The notes under the pieces are model-generated. The model ran no database searches. It was not told where the DNA came from and saw nothing but the letters and a program-made list of their open reading frames with translations. Source: Competibacteraceae bacterium UBA6584 (GTDB lineage Bacteria; Pseudomonadota; Gammaproteobacteria; Competibacterales; Competibacteraceae). From it: a DNA stretch of 13,371 nt. The position numbers were made by a program, and so were the translations under genes. Below, one piece after another: positions 13,049 to 13,371 of the stretch. The stretch spans positions 1 through 13,371 of the forward strand of contig DJIW01000016.1 of assembly GCA_002433805.1 (NCBI GenBank). Direction: 5' to 3'. How positions within the stretch are numbered: the first letter of the stretch is position 1; the number at the start of each line of letters is the position of its first letter.

Positions 13049-13074
13049 AAGCTACTGCTCGCAGTAGCTTTTTT
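13049..13074 (+). terminator. Rho-independent terminator
   Basis: AAGCTACTGC at 13049-13058 is exactly complementary to GCAGTAGCTT at 13061-13070 (in practice a 9-bp stem with a 4-nt loop), followed by six T at 13069-13074. On the minus strand the stem is followed by a T/A-rich stretch, so it could also end transcripts of the minus-strand gene at 13147 onward, which stops 72 nt away. It lies about 290 nt past panC, so the plus-strand RNA it ends is either a long panC trailer or a separate small RNA. Confidence 0.85.
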
Positions 13075-13146
13075 GTTGATGGTTGCTTTGCCGCTGTTCA
13101 CTATGGCCTGTCCCGAAGGGTGATGCTGGCGCGGCGATTGAAAGCG

Positions 13147-13371
13147 CTATTGTTTCTCTCCTGCCCAGCTCACCTCATTCAAAAAACTGACATCCAGCCG
13201 TGGCGGAATCTTTGCGCTGTCCAGCACGAAAACGGTATCGCCGCTGGCGTTTAGGATTTTGTCCATCGCGCGGGTTAATGGCACCTCCACAACCGGCAAC
13301 CTTGCATAATCGGATGTGATGCGCACCCGATTCTTGCCAACCTTCGTCACGGTCAAGGCAACGTCACTGTG
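13147..13371 (-). CDS. C-terminal part of an unrecognised protein (5' partial at window edge)
   Basis: On the minus strand the frame is open from the right edge to TAG at 13147-13149, giving the last 74 residues. A TTG at 13356 is present, but the frame stays open upstream of it, so the real start is probably outside the window. The segment looks like a real protein: alternating strand-like stretches (RVRITSDYARLPVVEVPLT, GDTVFVLD), a helix (RAMDKILNA), and an ordered Pro/Asp-rich end (PPRLDVSFLNEVSWAGEK). No transmembrane segment, signal or catalytic motif is visible in this part. I do not recognise the family. It is convergent with panC, sharing the terminator at 13049-13074. Confidence 0.6.
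   Translation of the reverse strand, partial: HSDVALTVTKVGKNRVRITSDYARLPVVEVPLTRAMDKILNASGDTVFVLDSAKIPPRLDVSFLNEVSWAGEKQ

Larger units (their letters stand above)
12758..13146. other. 389-nt region without a convincing gene
   Basis: Between panC and the minus-strand partial gene, I see no reliable coding frame. A 65-codon minus-strand frame at 12836-13033 starts with TTG and has no recognisable motif. The region is less GC-rich than its neighbours, especially 13000-13080. It holds a mismatch-containing hairpin at 12785-12812, a chain of alternative pairings at 12941-13013, and a clear terminator at 13049-13074. It may carry a small RNA, but no good promoter was found. Confidence 0.6.

Noticed and set aside
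1..13371. CRISPR array, insertion sequence, prophage, toxin-antitoxin or defence genes
   Set aside because: No regularly spaced repeats, transposase, integrase or attachment-type direct repeats were seen; all clear genes are housekeeping or metabolic.

Overview
The window is a stretch of ordinary, tightly packed chromosomal genes from a GC-rich bacterium, most likely a gammaproteobacterium. I base this on three things: the order pcnB-folK-panB-panC, which is typical of that class; the rpe-gph-trpE order; and the close match of Rpe, PcnB and the tRNA-Glu to gammaproteobacterial forms as I remember them. A storage-polymer lineage such as Competibacteraceae would fit a glycogen-synthase-like glycosyltransferase beside ppk1, but that is only a guess. 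I see no phage, insertion sequence, CRISPR array, toxin-antitoxin pair or recognisable defence system.

Layout. 1-185: the end of a protein whose last domain is HAMP. 190-229: a perfect 15-bp GC-rich hairpin filling the gap. 248-805: a small DUF4388-like protein. 938-2294: rpe and gph, overlapping by 8 nt. 2427-3935: trpE without trpG beside it. 4104-5270: a GT4 glycosyltransferase. 5307-7527: ppk1 with a good sigma70-type promoter. 7686-8840: a fold-III PLP decarboxylase of the ornithine/lysine type. 8958-9033, minus strand: tRNA-Glu with anticodon CTC, with its own promoter reading away from pcnB. 9117-12757: pcnB, folK, panB, panC. 12758-13146: 389 nt without a convincing gene, holding several hairpins and one clear intrinsic terminator. 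13147-13371, minus strand: the C-terminal end of an unrecognised protein.

How the genes relate. Rpe feeds the pentose phosphate or Calvin cycle, and Gph removes 2-phosphoglycolate, a Rubisco by-product that also arises from DNA repair. TrpE starts tryptophan synthesis from chorismate. FolK is a folate step, and PanB (folate dependent) with PanC makes pantothenate for coenzyme A. PcnB adds poly(A) to RNA for decay. Ppk1 makes polyphosphate, the GT4 enzyme probably makes a glucan or other glycoside, and the decarboxylase probably makes putrescine or cadaverine.

The points most worth a second look are the hairpin at 190-229, the HAMP protein with no output domain beside a DUF4388 protein, the enforced TTG start of pcnB with no good Shine-Dalgarno sequence next to a divergent tRNA promoter, the Glu-to-Asp change in the E-x7-E motif of the GT4 enzyme, and the chain of mutually exclusive pairings ahead of a terminator at 12941-13074. 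None of these proves a new system.
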